Source: Gammaproteobacteria bacterium
GTDB lineage: Bacteria > Pseudomonadota > Gammaproteobacteria > Chromatiales > Sedimenticolaceae
Length of the DNA: 25,359 nt
Assembly: GCA_020445165.1 (NCBI GenBank)
Contig: JAGRHE010000023.1
Location: 1 to 25,359, forward strand
Direction of reading: 5' to 3'
Below the pieces are notes generated by a model. That model saw nothing but the letters and a program-made list of their open reading frames with translations, was not told the origin of the DNA and did no database searches. This document shows, in pieces, positions 14,205 to 22,099 of this stretch. Both the position numbers and the translations under genes were made by a program. The stretch's first letter is position 1, and each line of letters starts with the position of its first letter.

Positions 14205-14653
14205 TGACTACCGCGACATCCACACCAGCGGGGGAGCGTCAGCCGGGTCTGGGTGAGGCCTTCGATCGGTGGTCCGGCGAGCTGCGTCCGCTTTTCGGTG
14301 CGATGTCGGATCTCGCGATCAGCGAGGCTCGCTTGGCCGCCGTCAGCCTCGTCTCGATGTTCGCTGCCGCTATCGCGCTAGCTATCCTGGCTGCCGTCGC
14401 TTGGGCGAGTCTTTCCGTCGCAATTGGCTTGTGGATGTTCGTCGGTACGGATGTCTGGATCAAGGTGATCCTATGGACCGCGCTGATCAGCGCCGCTGGC
14501 GCAGCGGCGGCCTACCTGCTGATCTGCAGATTGTCTGGTTATCTCGATTTCCGGGAAACACGTGGACTATTGCTCGGTGCCGGTTCATCGAACGCGATGA
14601 ACGCGGACCGATCCTCTAGGAACGTGCAGCGGCATAGCGAGTCAGGGACATGA
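14204..14653 (+). CDS. YqjE-like (phage-holin-family-like, DUF1469) inner-membrane protein
   Basis: 149 residues, ATG at 14204 overlapping the DUF883 stop. Two membrane hairpin helices are evident, roughly residues 48-78 (VSLVSMFAAAIALAILAAVA onward) and 85-110. The N-terminus RWSGELRPLFGAMSDLAISEARLA resembles the YqjE family. Databases often call this group 'phage holin family', but nothing phage-like surrounds it. The yqjD-yqjE order is conserved in many proteobacteria. Its 3' end overlaps the start of the next small gene, so the three are probably translated as a unit. Molecular function is unknown. Confidence 0.82.
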   Translation: MTTATSTPAGERQPGLGEAFDRWSGELRPLFGAMSDLAISEARLAAVSLVSMFAAAIALAILAAVAWASLSVAIGLWMFVGTDVWIKVILWTALISAAGAAAAYLLICRLSGYLDFRETRGLLLGAGSSNAMNADRSSRNVQRHSESGT

Positions 14654-14916
14654 CAAGTCTTCGAAGCACACGTGACATCGCCGCCGGACGATGCAATTAC
14701 CTTCTGCGTCGACATCGTCACAGCCGACGTGTGCTTGTGGACTCGCTTCGTGCCAGCTTGGCATCTCCGCGCGGGTTGGCGGGGGCATTCGCTGCCGGTT
14801 TTGTCGTGCAGCGCCTGCCCGCCGCAGCGTCTGCTTCGCGCCCGCGATTGGGCTTGGCGAAGCTGGCGCTTGCCATAAGGTCGCTGAAATCGCTGCGTAC
14901 CTGGCTTGCCTCGTGA
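14650..14916 (+). CDS. Small basic protein in the yqjK position (hypothetical)
   Basis: 88 residues, ATG at 14650 overlapping the previous stop (ATGA). It is strongly basic at the N-terminus (LLRRHRHSRR near 18-27) with a moderately hydrophobic centre (GLAGAFAAGFVVQRLPAAA, about 42-60) and a basic C-terminal helix. In enterobacteria the third gene of this set is yqjK, a short basic protein. This one has the same place, size and charge, but I do not see enough sequence identity to claim homology. The overlapping start argues that it is a real gene. Function unknown. Confidence 0.6.
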   Translation: MTSLRSTRDIAAGRCNYLLRRHRHSRRVLVDSLRASLASPRGLAGAFAAGFVVQRLPAAASASRPRLGLAKLALAIRSLKSLRTWLAS

Positions 14917-14968
14917 ATCTCCTGCGTCGCTCCTGCGGTTCTCTGGTCCGTGTGCACCTGGAGCGGCT

Positions 14969-16102
14969 ATGGGCACGGTGAGCGAATCGCCGGTGACCGG
15001 CCAGAGCCTTCAGGATGCCGAACCCTCCCAGGCATTCGGCACGGCCGCTGATCTGCGTACCCGACGCGAAAAGTACACCGCACTGGCGGTCCAGGGGCTG
15101 TTCATTATCGCTTTGTTCGCCGTGCTTGCCGAAGGGCGCGAGGTGTTCTTGCCGCTGGCAATGGCCTTTCTGCTCAACTTCGTGTTGCGGCCGGTGGTGA
15201 GGCGTCTCGAGAAACTCTCGATTCCGGCCCCGGTAAGCGCGGCACTGCTGGTCGTTGTGCTGGGCGCAAGCCTCGTTTCGGCGGTGTATGTGCTCAAGGA
15301 CCCGGCCGCCGAGTGGCTGCAGGAAGCGCCTTATTCATTCAAGCAACTGCAGTACCGGATTGACGAATGGCGGAAACCGATAGCCGACATGCAGGCGGCG
15401 ACCAAGGCACTCGACGAGCTCAGGGACGGAGACTCTGCAGAGGTCAGTGAGGTCGTGGTTCGCGAACAGGGTTTCGATGAACAGGTCGTCACGCAGACCA
15501 CGGAGCTGTTGCTTGCTGTGTTCACGACGTTGGTGGTGCTGTTTTTCATTCTCGGCTGGGGGCAGCGCTTCTTCCGTAATGCGGTCAGCGCATTACCGCA
15601 GTTCAGGGATCGCCGCGATGCGGTTATGCTGGTCAGGGAGATCGAGCACTCGATCACCGCGTATCTCTCCACCATCACAGTCATCAATCTTGCACTTGGT
15701 GTGGTGGTGGCACTGGCCATGTTCGCGCTGCAGATGCCCAACCCGCTGCTGTGGGGGGTGGTGGCGGGCCTTCTGAACTACATACCGTATCTTGGACCGG
15801 CCATCACTACGCTGATCCTGGCATTTGCTGCAGCCCTGAGCTTCCCGACTTTGGGTGAGGCAGCCTTGGTACCGGCCGCATTCATTGTGATAACCGTGAC
15901 CGAGGCGTATTTCATCACTCCGTTTGCGGTCGGCAACCGTCTCACCCTCAACCCCTTGTTGATCATGCTGGCGCTGATCATCTGGTTCTGGCTGTGGGGA
16001 GTCATGGGTGCACTGCTGACCGTTCCGATCCTGGTCTGTATCCGGGAGGTCCTCGCACATTCCCGTGGCCCGGCGTCCTCTCTCGCCAGGCTGTTCGATT
16101 GA
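14969..16102 (+). CDS. AI-2E family transporter (PerM/YdiK/TqsA type)
   Basis: 377 residues from ATG 14969, with GGAG (14960-14963) 5 bases upstream; a longer frame from 14906 has no supporting features. It has about eight membrane helices: two near residues 40-75, one near 90-110, then a soluble helical stretch (115-175), and the rest from 185 on. The family pattern GLLNYIPYLGPAITT lies near 265 and a LNPLLIMLALIIWFWLWG stretch near 328. Members include TqsA (autoinducer-2 export) and Na+/H+ antiporters, so the name does not prove quorum sensing. Substrate unknown. It lies 52 bases after the small basic gene and may share its transcript. Confidence 0.88.
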   Translation: MGTVSESPVTGQSLQDAEPSQAFGTAADLRTRREKYTALAVQGLFIIALFAVLAEGREVFLPLAMAFLLNFVLRPVVRRLEKLSIPAPVSAALLVVVLGASLVSAVYVLKDPAAEWLQEAPYSFKQLQYRIDEWRKPIADMQAATKALDELRDGDSAEVSEVVVREQGFDEQVVTQTTELLLAVFTTLVVLFFILGWGQRFFRNAVSALPQFRDRRDAVMLVREIEHSITAYLSTITVINLALGVVVALAMFALQMPNPLLWGVVAGLLNYIPYLGPAITTLILAFAAALSFPTLGEAALVPAAFIVITVTEAYFITPFAVGNRLTLNPLLIMLALIIWFWLWGVMGALLTVPILVCIREVLAHSRGPASSLARLFD

Positions 16103-16651
16103 CGAAAAACTTCCCGCATTGGAATACGGCCGTCTTCGTGCGGTAAGAGCCCTGTTACCGCCATTATCGCCGGCTTCCAGTACAAACCAGATGCGGGTTG
16201 CCGCTTCGCAAGCAGCACGCGTGAGATGAAGTCGATCAGTCACGCCTTTACCTGTTTGCCACCGTTCATCGACGGTTCGATTCGCCAGCCGTCAGATGGG
16301 TGGTGCAGTCACTGCGGAATCACAGGCGTGGTGTCTTTTCAGCCGACCAAGGTGCATTTACACCAAGCAACGCCACTGCGCATGCACAGGTAACCTTGAT
16401 CGCCGTGGGAAAGTCCGACGCACGAGCGGCAACCTCATTGTCTGGTGTGTGAAAACTGTGCGCTGGTTAACGCTTAACACCCTGTTCATCAGGCGCGCAC
16501 GATTGGTTGGCACAGCTTTCGCTTCATCCCTTTTGAACGCCTGACCAGTCGTCTGCGTGAACAGAACCAAGCGTTGCTGTTTCGCAAGGGATACGGATGA
16601 CAAGGTAGATCCGGTCAGGCCCGCACGAGACAGTCATTGAGGAGAGAAATC
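16103..16651. other. Long intergenic region before the DUF1328 gene
   Basis: 549 bases in which I support no gene; the short open frames on both strands have no recognisable features or ribosome sites. A hairpin GCGGTAA/TTACCGC (16140-16161) follows the AI-2E gene by 37 bases without a T-tract. An inverted repeat GTTAA-CGC-TTAAC (16466-16478) lies farther on. The interval is a candidate for a regulated promoter or small RNA, but no clear one was seen. Confidence 0.4.
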
Positions 16652-16816
16652 ATGATTGGTTGGGCTGTGACATTTTTCATCATCGCAATCGTCGCCGCAC
16701 TGTTCGGCTTCTCCGGTATTGCCGGCGCGGCAACCAATATCGCTTGGCTACTGTTCGTAGTCGGATTGATCGTGGCCGTCATCTTTGCCCTCAGGGGCCG
16801 GGCTCCGCGGATCTGA
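16652..16816 (+). CDS. DUF1328 (YtjA-like) small membrane protein
   Basis: 54 residues, ATG 16652, strong GAGGAGAG site upstream. The product is almost all membrane: [20 protein letters not shown], then [20 protein letters not shown], ending RGRAPRI. It matches the DUF1328/YtjA family of two-helix inner-membrane proteins (usual length 53-60). The family often lies near CsbD and other general-stress genes, as here. Function is unknown. Confidence 0.88.
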   Translation: MIGWAVTFFIIAIVAALFGFSGIAGAATNIAWLLFVVGLIVAVIFALRGRAPRI

Positions 16817-16870
16817 AACGCACCGTATTCAACGTCGGGCAAAATTAGATTAAGCCAGAGGAACACTTAA

Positions 16871-17044
16871 ATGATCGCTAAAACCATGGGGATGATCCTT
16901 GTCCTGTCGTCGCTGTTGCTGCTTTCGGCATGTGAGCAGGAAGGCCCGGCCGAGCGCGCCGGCGAGAAGATCGACAACGCCATCGAGTCTGCCGGTGACA
17001 AGATCGAACAGGCGGGTGACAAGATCCAGGAAAAGACCCGCTAA
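16871..17044 (+). CDS. Tiny lipoprotein with repeated amphipathic AGDKIEQ-type helix
   Basis: 57 residues, ATG 16871 with AGAGGA upstream; Met6 or Met8 are possible alternative starts. The lipobox is LLSAC (Cys21), preceded by a hydrophobic signal. The mature part is a repeated heptad-like helix: AGEKIDN, AGDKIEQ and AGDKIQE, separated by AIES or directly joined. It resembles small entericidin-like or stress-induced lipoproteins often found beside CsbD genes. Residue 22 is Glu, so membrane sorting is not clear. Too short for firm family assignment, but the lipobox, ribosome site and spacing support a true gene. Confidence 0.72.
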   Translation: MIAKTMGMILVLSSLLLLSACEQEGPAERAGEKIDNAIESAGDKIEQAGDKIQEKTR

Positions 17045-17130
17045 TGCGATGCCATCACAAGGGTGGCATAGCGTTGGCTGATCATGTGTCGCCGCGTATC
17101 GCGGCGGCATCCAACTGACGGAGAGCTGAA

Positions 17131-17322
17131 ATGAATTGGGAACAGGTAAAAGGTAATTGGAATCAGGTCAAGGGAGAAATCAAGTCGAAATGGGGCGATC
17201 TTTCCGATGACGATCTGACCCGTATCGATGGAGAAAAAGACAAGCTGGTTGGCGTCATCCAGGAAAGGTATGGCGTCAGCAAGGAAGAAGCGCAGCGCCA
17301 GGTCGACAAGCTGGCTGGCTGA
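17131..17322 (+). CDS. CsbD family stress protein
   Basis: 63 residues, ATG 17131 after GGAGAG. The sequence pattern MNWEQVKGNWNQVKGEIKSK then WGDLSDDDLTRIDGEKDKLVG and YGVSKEEAQRQVDKL is the standard CsbD fold (YjbJ in E. coli), full length. These are abundant, small, very hydrophilic proteins induced by general stress or stationary phase; the biochemical role is unknown. It lies 86 bases after the tiny lipoprotein, and a hairpin follows it. Confidence 0.93.
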   Translation: MNWEQVKGNWNQVKGEIKSKWGDLSDDDLTRIDGEKDKLVGVIQERYGVSKEEAQRQVDKLAG

Positions 17323-17329
17323 TCGCAAC

Positions 17330-17359
17330 GGGCACGAGCCGGGCTCCAGGTTCGTGCCC
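17330..17359 (+). terminator. Hairpin after csbD
   Basis: GGGCACGAGCC (17330-17340) pairs with GGTTCGTGCCC (17349-17359), 11 base pairs with one G-U, loop of 8. It starts 8 bases after the csbD stop. No T-tract follows, so it is either a non-canonical terminator or a 3' stabilising stem. Confidence 0.5.
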
Positions 17360-17488
17360 TAACCTTGGAAAAGCCTCGCAAGGATTCCGTCCCATGGTTG
17401 CGTTGAAGGGACCACGACCGACCCCGAACCGGTTCGTCCTACACTGCTGGCTGCTATGCTGCAGTGAACCTTGGGAGGGTGGACTTGC

Positions 17489-18754
17489 GTGCTTGAAAAG
17501 CTCAGATTTCTGATCAATCGGGTCGGCGAAAGGCTCTGGGTAAAACCCTTGCTGGCCTGTATCTTGTCGCTGGTGCTCGTCTTCCTGGCCAAGACCGCGG
17601 ACGGCTACGAGTTCGGACGATGGGTCCCAGAGATCACCAAGGAGTCGGTCGAAGCGCTGTTGTCCATAATCGCTTCAAGCATGATGGTGATCGCCACCTT
17701 TGCCGTAGGGTCGATGGTCGCGGCATACAATTCGGCCGGCATGAATGCCACGCCGCGGTCCTTCTCCGTCGTCATAGCCGATGACGAATCACAGAATGCG
17801 CTTTCCACCTTCATCGGCACCTTCATCTTCAGCATCGTCGCGCTGATCGCTCTGAAGAATGGCTACTATGACTCGACGTCGCGCTTCGTGATCTTCGCGC
17901 TGACCATTGTCATCCTGGCGATGGTGATCGTGACGTTCGTACGGTGGGTGGATCGAATAGCCCGCCTTGGCCGGCTCGGCAACACCATCCAAAAAGTTGA
18001 AGCGGCGACCTGCGAAGCACTGTTGCGTCGACGCAGGATGCCCAACCTCGGCGGGGTGCCGGTTTCTGATGGTGGGTTCGATGGTATTGCGGTACGTGGC
18101 AAGTCGATCGGTTACCTGCAACGGATTGATGTTGCCACCCTGCAGCGCTGTGCTGAACGGCATGATGCTCTCATCCGCATCGCCGTGTTACCCGGTAGCT
18201 TTGTGACCCCGGACCGGGTGCTGGCGTACATGGTCAGAGAGAACGGGGCCGCAATGTCCGACATCGACGAGGGTGAGATCGCCAGCGCCTTTCTCACCGG
18301 TCATGAACGGAAATTCGACGATGACCCCCGTTTCGGTCTGATCGTTCTCGCGCAGATTGCCACTCGCGCACTGTCGCCGGCGGTCAACGATCCTGGTACG
18401 GCGATCGATATCATCGCCAGCCTCGTTCGTCTGTTCGCCCTCTGGGTGGGGACGGAAAAGGGCAGTGACGCACAGGCCGGAGCGTGCCAGCGGGTCGAGG
18501 TCCCCGAACTGTCCATGTCGGACATGTTCGAAGACGCCTTCAAAGCCATCGGGCGGGACGGGGCGGGGTCGATCGAGGTCGTGGTCCGGCTGCACAAGGC
18601 ATTCGGTTCCCTTGCCGCGCTCGGCGACCCGGTCGTGAGCGAGGCCGCGCGGGCTCAGTCGCGCCTGGCACTGGCCCGCTCTCAGGCCGCATTGACCCTG
18701 CCGGATGATCTGAAACTCGCCTCCCGGATCGCCGGTCGGGTCGATTCCGCCTGA
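17489..18754 (+). CDS. DUF2254 membrane protein
   Basis: 421 residues from GTG 17489, preceded by GGGAGGG (17473-17479); the frame is also open from a TTG at 17471, which would overlap that site. Four membrane helices lie near residues 17-34, 57-79, 107-123 and 133-152. A long soluble domain follows (about 155-421). Family features are the SSMMVIATFAVGSMVAAY helix and the ATRALSPAVNDPGTAIDIIA motif near 297-316. DUF2254 has no established function. The topology (short membrane part, large cytoplasmic or periplasmic domain) could suit a channel or sensor, but that is speculation. Confidence 0.87.
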   Translation: MLEKLRFLINRVGERLWVKPLLACILSLVLVFLAKTADGYEFGRWVPEITKESVEALLSIIASSMMVIATFAVGSMVAAYNSAGMNATPRSFSVVIADDESQNALSTFIGTFIFSIVALIALKNGYYDSTSRFVIFALTIVILAMVIVTFVRWVDRIARLGRLGNTIQKVEAATCEALLRRRRMPNLGGVPVSDGGFDGIAVRGKSIGYLQRIDVATLQRCAERHDALIRIAVLPGSFVTPDRVLAYMVRENGAAMSDIDEGEIASAFLTGHERKFDDDPRFGLIVLAQIATRALSPAVNDPGTAIDIIASLVRLFALWVGTEKGSDAQAGACQRVEVPELSMSDMFEDAFKAIGRDGAGSIEVVVRLHKAFGSLAALGDPVVSEAARAQSRLALARSQAALTLPDDLKLASRIAGRVDSA

Positions 18755-18859
18755 CAAGGCACTGCAGCGTGGATTGACCCGGCGACCGGTTCGACTGACG
18801 CCGCGGAACAGCGTAGACCACCGTGTACCGGCCCGTTTTCGAACGTATGGAAAAATCAA

Positions 18860-18877
18860 AGCCGGCGGATGCCGGCT
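18860..18877 (-). terminator. Terminator-like hairpin, T-rich only on the minus strand
   Basis: AGCCGGC and GCCGGCT form a perfect 7-bp stem with loop GGAT. Read leftward, the stem is followed by TTTGATTTTT, which looks like an intrinsic terminator. Read rightward (from DUF2254), no T-tract follows. No leftward gene ends here, so its direction is odd; it may still slow transcription out of the DUF2254 gene. Confidence 0.4.
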
Positions 18878-18975
18878 CGTAATATCCCCGAGGGGAGTCC
18901 CAAGGGTTTATTGTTTTTCTTATTGATTGTTGTTTTTCGAATCACAAAAGCAGATTTCGCGCCAAAATAAGAAAA

Positions 18976-18981
18976 TATAAT
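18976..18981 (+). promoter_or_regulatory. Possible -10 element for the pnt operon
   Basis: Perfect TATAAT in an AT-rich stretch, 219 bases before the ATG of pntAA. The -35 region is weak, so an activator or a UP-like AT-rich upstream stretch (18909-18940) would be needed. Proposed from sequence only. Confidence 0.3.
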
Positions 18982-19199
18982 TAAAACAAGAGTATATGGA
19001 GATTCTCCGGAGCGGTACGCCGGTGCGTGTAAACAGGCCTGACACTCATAAAGCCGGATTTCAGCTTTCGCCTGTCACATTTCAACGCCACTTTTCCCAC
19101 TGATGCGAGCAAGGATCAGTATTGGCTTTGACCCAAAATGACAGTTCGGCCGATAATGCCGCGCTGTTTCAACATGGTGCATTGGAACCAGACCCGCGC

Positions 19200-20300
19200 A
19201 TGAAACTTGGTATTCCGAAAGAGACCGTGGCCGGCGAATCACGCGTGGCGACGACCCCCGAAATTGCGAAAAGACTGGTTGCCGATGGCATTGACGTTCT
19301 CCTCGAGAAGGGGGCCGGCGAGGCATCGCACTTTGTCGACGCGGCCTATGCCGAGGTTGGCGTCAGGCTGGCCGACCGGGCCGAAGTCCTGGCCGCCGAC
19401 ATCGTCGCCAAGGTTCGCAAGCCATCCGCCGAAGAGGTCGCTCAGATGCGTGAAGGGGCGGTTTTCATCGGCCACGTCGAGACCTGCGACGAGGATCCGG
19501 TGATCGCCGCGATGCACGCGCGCTCGATCACCGTGATCGGCATGGAGCGGATTCCCCGGATATCGCGTGCGCAGTCGATGGATGCGCTGTCATCGCAGAG
19601 CAACATCGCCGGCTACCGCGCCGTGATCGAAGCGGCCAACCATTTCGGCCGTTTCGTCCCGTTGATGATGACCTCGGCCGGATCGGCCAAGCCAGCCCGG
19701 GTCGTGGTGCTCGGTGCCGGCGTGGCCGGCTTGCAGGCAATCGCGACAGCGCGCCGCCTCGGCGGCGACGTGCACGCCTACGACGTGCGGCCCGAGACGC
19801 GCGAGCAGATCGAGTCGCTGGGCGCCAAGGTGATCGAGCTGGATATCGGCGAAGGCGGCTCGGGCGAGGGTGGTTATGCCAGGGAACTGTCCGACGAAGG
19901 CAAGGCCCGGCAGCAGGCCATGCTCGCGGACGAGCTGGCCAAGGCCCATATCATCGTGTCGACGGCCCTGATTCCCTGCCGGCCGGCACCGGTGCTGATC
20001 ACCGAGGACGTGGTCAAGCGCATGCGCGAGGGTTCGGTCATTGTCGACCTGGCGGCAGCGACCGGTGGCAACTGTCCGCTGACCGAATGCGGCAAGGTGG
20101 TGACACGGCACGGCGTCATCCTGGTCGGGTACACCAATTACCCGGCGATGATGCCTTCCGATGCCAGCTCTTTCTATGCGAAGAACATCGCCAACCTGCT
20201 GGCGATCATGCTCGACCGGTCCGACGATGCCGTTACGCTCAAGGACCTGGACGAAGACGAAATCACGCGCGAAGCGCAGCTGCGGGCACCTGCTGCCTGA
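19200..20300 (+). CDS. pntAA: NAD(P) transhydrogenase subunit alpha, part 1 (PntAA)
   Basis: 366 residues from ATG 19200, where family homology starts (MKLGIPKETVAGESRVATTP). A TTG at 19122 with AAGGA (19111-19115) 6 bases upstream would add 26 unrelated residues and cannot be ruled out. This is domain I: the NAD-binding fold has VVVLGAGVAGLQAIATARRL near residues 170-190 with YDVR after the second strand. RVATTPEIAKRL and GGNCPLT are further family motifs. The protein binds NAD(H) at the cytoplasmic face and transfers hydride to NADP in PntB, driven by proton flow. It lacks the membrane part, which is the next gene, as in the three-subunit Rhodospirillum rubrum type. Confidence 0.93.
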   Translation: MKLGIPKETVAGESRVATTPEIAKRLVADGIDVLLEKGAGEASHFVDAAYAEVGVRLADRAEVLAADIVAKVRKPSAEEVAQMREGAVFIGHVETCDEDPVIAAMHARSITVIGMERIPRISRAQSMDALSSQSNIAGYRAVIEAANHFGRFVPLMMTSAGSAKPARVVVLGAGVAGLQAIATARRLGGDVHAYDVRPETREQIESLGAKVIELDIGEGGSGEGGYARELSDEGKARQQAMLADELAKAHIIVSTALIPCRPAPVLITEDVVKRMREGSVIVDLAAATGGNCPLTECGKVVTRHGVILVGYTNYPAMMPSDASSFYAKNIANLLAIMLDRSDDAVTLKDLDEDEITREAQLRAPAA

Positions 20301-20336
20301 ATCGGCTGCTGCCGCACCTGAACCGAGGACACGCTC

Positions 20337-20624
20337 ATGCCGGACACTCTGGTAGCTCTTTATGTTTTTGTACTGGCCTGCTTCATTGGCTATTGGGTGA
20401 TCTGGGGAGTGACCCCGTCACTGCATACGCCGCTGGTGGCACTGACCAACGCCATCTCCGGCATCGTGATCGTTGGCGCTCTGCTGGTGACCGGACTCGA
20501 ATCGGCCGGCGGCCTGGCCGAGATCACCGGGTTTCTTGCGGTGCTCCTGGCATCGATCAACGTTTTTGGCGGCTTCCTGGTGACCAACCGGATGCTTGCC
20601 ATGTTTCGCAAGAAGAATAAGTGA
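20337..20624 (+). CDS. pntAB: NAD(P) transhydrogenase subunit alpha, part 2 (PntAB)
   Basis: 95 residues, ATG 20337 with GAGGAC upstream, 36 bases after pntAA. Three to four membrane helices make up nearly the whole protein ([55 protein letters not shown]). The ending [12 protein letters not shown] is typical. It is the membrane-anchoring half of domain II; with PntB it forms the proton channel. Confidence 0.94.
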   Translation: MPDTLVALYVFVLACFIGYWVIWGVTPSLHTPLVALTNAISGIVIVGALLVTGLESAGGLAEITGFLAVLLASINVFGGFLVTNRMLAMFRKKNK

Positions 20625-20635
20625 GGCCGTAAGGG

Positions 20636-22036
20636 ATGCAGATTTCCGCTAATGCTCAGGCAATCGCCTACCTGGTTTCGGCCGTTCTGTTCATCCTTTC
20701 GCTGAAGGGCCTGACCCACCCGGCATCAGCCCGGCGCGGCAACTTCCTCGGCATGGCCGGCATGGTGATTGCCGTTGTCGCGACCCTGCTGGGCAGCGAG
20801 GTGCAGTCTTACGGATTCATCGTCGCCGGCATCGTTGTCGGTGGACTGATCGGAACCACGCTGGCGATGCGCATCCAGATGACGGCGATGCCGCAGCTGG
20901 TGGCGGCGCTGCACAGTTTCGTCGGCCTGGCGGCGGTTCTGGTCGCGATCGGCACCTTCCTGAACAAACGCGATGCAGGCCAGTTGAACGCAGTCCTGAT
21001 GGGCGAGTTGTCGGCCGGTGCGATCATCGGTGCTATTACCTTCACCGGATCGGTCATCGCCTTTGGCAAGCTGCAGGGCCTGATTTCCGGCAAGCCGGTC
21101 AAGTTCGCCATGCAGCACCCGCTGAATGCGGCGCTGGCGCTGATCACGATTGCCTTTGGTGTCCACTTTGCCATGACCGGGAGCGTGGTCTCGCTGGCGG
21201 TCATGACGCTGCTGGCGCTCGTACTCGGGGTGACCCTGATCATCCCGATCGGTGGTGCCGACATGCCGGTGATCATCTCGATGCTGAACAGCTACTCGGG
21301 CTGGGCAGCTGCGGCAACCGGTTTCACGCTGCACAATAACCTGCTGATCATCGTCGGTGCGCTGGTCGGATTCTCCGGTGCGATCCTGTCCTTCATCATG
21401 TGCAAGGCGATGAACCGTTCGATCATCAACGTGGTGTTCGGCGGATTCGGCAGCGATGGTGGCGGTGAGGCGAGTGCCGGTGCCGCCGCCATGGAAAAAG
21501 GCATCAAATCGGCATCGGTCGAAGATGCCGTTTACTGGATGGAAGATGCCAATCGCGTGATTGTCGTACCGGGTTACGGCATGGCGGTCGCCCAGGCTCA
21601 GCATGCCTTGAAGGAAATGATGGAGCTGCTCGAGGCACGTGGCGTCGAGGTGAAGTTCGGCGTACATCCTGTCGCCGGCCGCATGCCCGGACACATGAAC
21701 GTGCTGCTGGCCGAAGCCGACATCCCCTACGATCACGTGCTCGAAATGGATGAAATCAATCCGGAGTTCGCATCGACCGATGTCACGCTGGTGGTCGGCG
21801 CCAACGACGTGGTCAACCCGGCTGCCAAATCCGATGCATCGAGCCCGATCTACGGCATGCCGATCCTGGAAGCCGGTCGCTCCAAGCAGGTGTATTTCCT
21901 CAAGCGCTCTATGAATCCCGGTTACTCAGGCGTCGACAACCTGTTGTTCTACCAGGACAACACCTCGCTGATCTTCGGCGATGCCAAGGACACCATCGAA
22001 GGCATCGTGACGGCGCTGAAGGGCGGTGGGCACTGA
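20636..22036 (+). CDS. pntB: NAD(P) transhydrogenase subunit beta (PntB)
   Basis: 466 residues, ATG 20636, preceded by GTGAGG and AAGGG, 11 bases after pntAB. Residues 1-270 hold about nine membrane helices, including LVAALHSFVGLAAVL near 87-101 with the conserved His91-type proton residue, and IGGADMPVIISMLNSYSGWA near 203-222. Residues about 290-466 are the NADP-binding domain III: VPGYGMAVAQAQHALKEM, VHPVAGRMPGHMNVLLAEA and GANDVVNPAA. The enzyme couples proton entry to NADPH formation from NADH. Together the three genes make a complete PntAA-PntAB-PntB set. Confidence 0.95.
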   Translation: MQISANAQAIAYLVSAVLFILSLKGLTHPASARRGNFLGMAGMVIAVVATLLGSEVQSYGFIVAGIVVGGLIGTTLAMRIQMTAMPQLVAALHSFVGLAAVLVAIGTFLNKRDAGQLNAVLMGELSAGAIIGAITFTGSVIAFGKLQGLISGKPVKFAMQHPLNAALALITIAFGVHFAMTGSVVSLAVMTLLALVLGVTLIIPIGGADMPVIISMLNSYSGWAAAATGFTLHNNLLIIVGALVGFSGAILSFIMCKAMNRSIINVVFGGFGSDGGGEASAGAAAMEKGIKSASVEDAVYWMEDANRVIVVPGYGMAVAQAQHALKEMMELLEARGVEVKFGVHPVAGRMPGHMNVLLAEADIPYDHVLEMDEINPEFASTDVTLVVGANDVVNPAAKSDASSPIYGMPILEAGRSKQVYFLKRSMNPGYSGVDNLLFYQDNTSLIFGDAKDTIEGIVTALKGGGH

Positions 22037-22099
22037 TTCGACGCCCTGCCGAACGGGCCCTGGCTGGAAGTCGCCGATGGACGTTTCCGGCGGGTGTAT

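Larger units (their letters stand above)
18755..19199. other. AT-rich leader region before pntAA
   Basis: No gene is supported, apart from a possible N-terminal extension of pntAA from TTG 19122. The first part holds a hairpin AGCCGGC/GCCGGCT (18860-18877). Bases 18906-19000 are strikingly AT-rich compared with the rest of the window. They contain a perfect TATAAT (18976-18981), whose upstream -35 is poor (TTTCGC or GATTTC). This is the best place for the pnt promoter. Confidence 0.5.

Noticed and set aside
14204..14653. Phage origin suggested by the 'phage holin family' label
   Set aside because: No phage structural, lysis or integration gene is near; the gene overlaps a YqjD-like gene, which is the usual chromosomal arrangement of YqjE.
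14969..16102. Quorum-sensing role suggested by the AI-2E name
   Set aside because: The family includes antiporters and transporters of unknown substrate, and no luxS or signalling gene is in the window.
16358..16603. Small open frames in the 16103-16651 gap (both strands)
   Set aside because: No ribosome sites, no hydrophobic or domain pattern, and compositions typical of random open frames.
20726..21736. Minus-strand open frame of 336 codons opposite pntB
   Set aside because: The plus-strand PntB is unambiguous; the reverse product is rich in Asp, Arg, His and Gln, typical of an antisense shadow.
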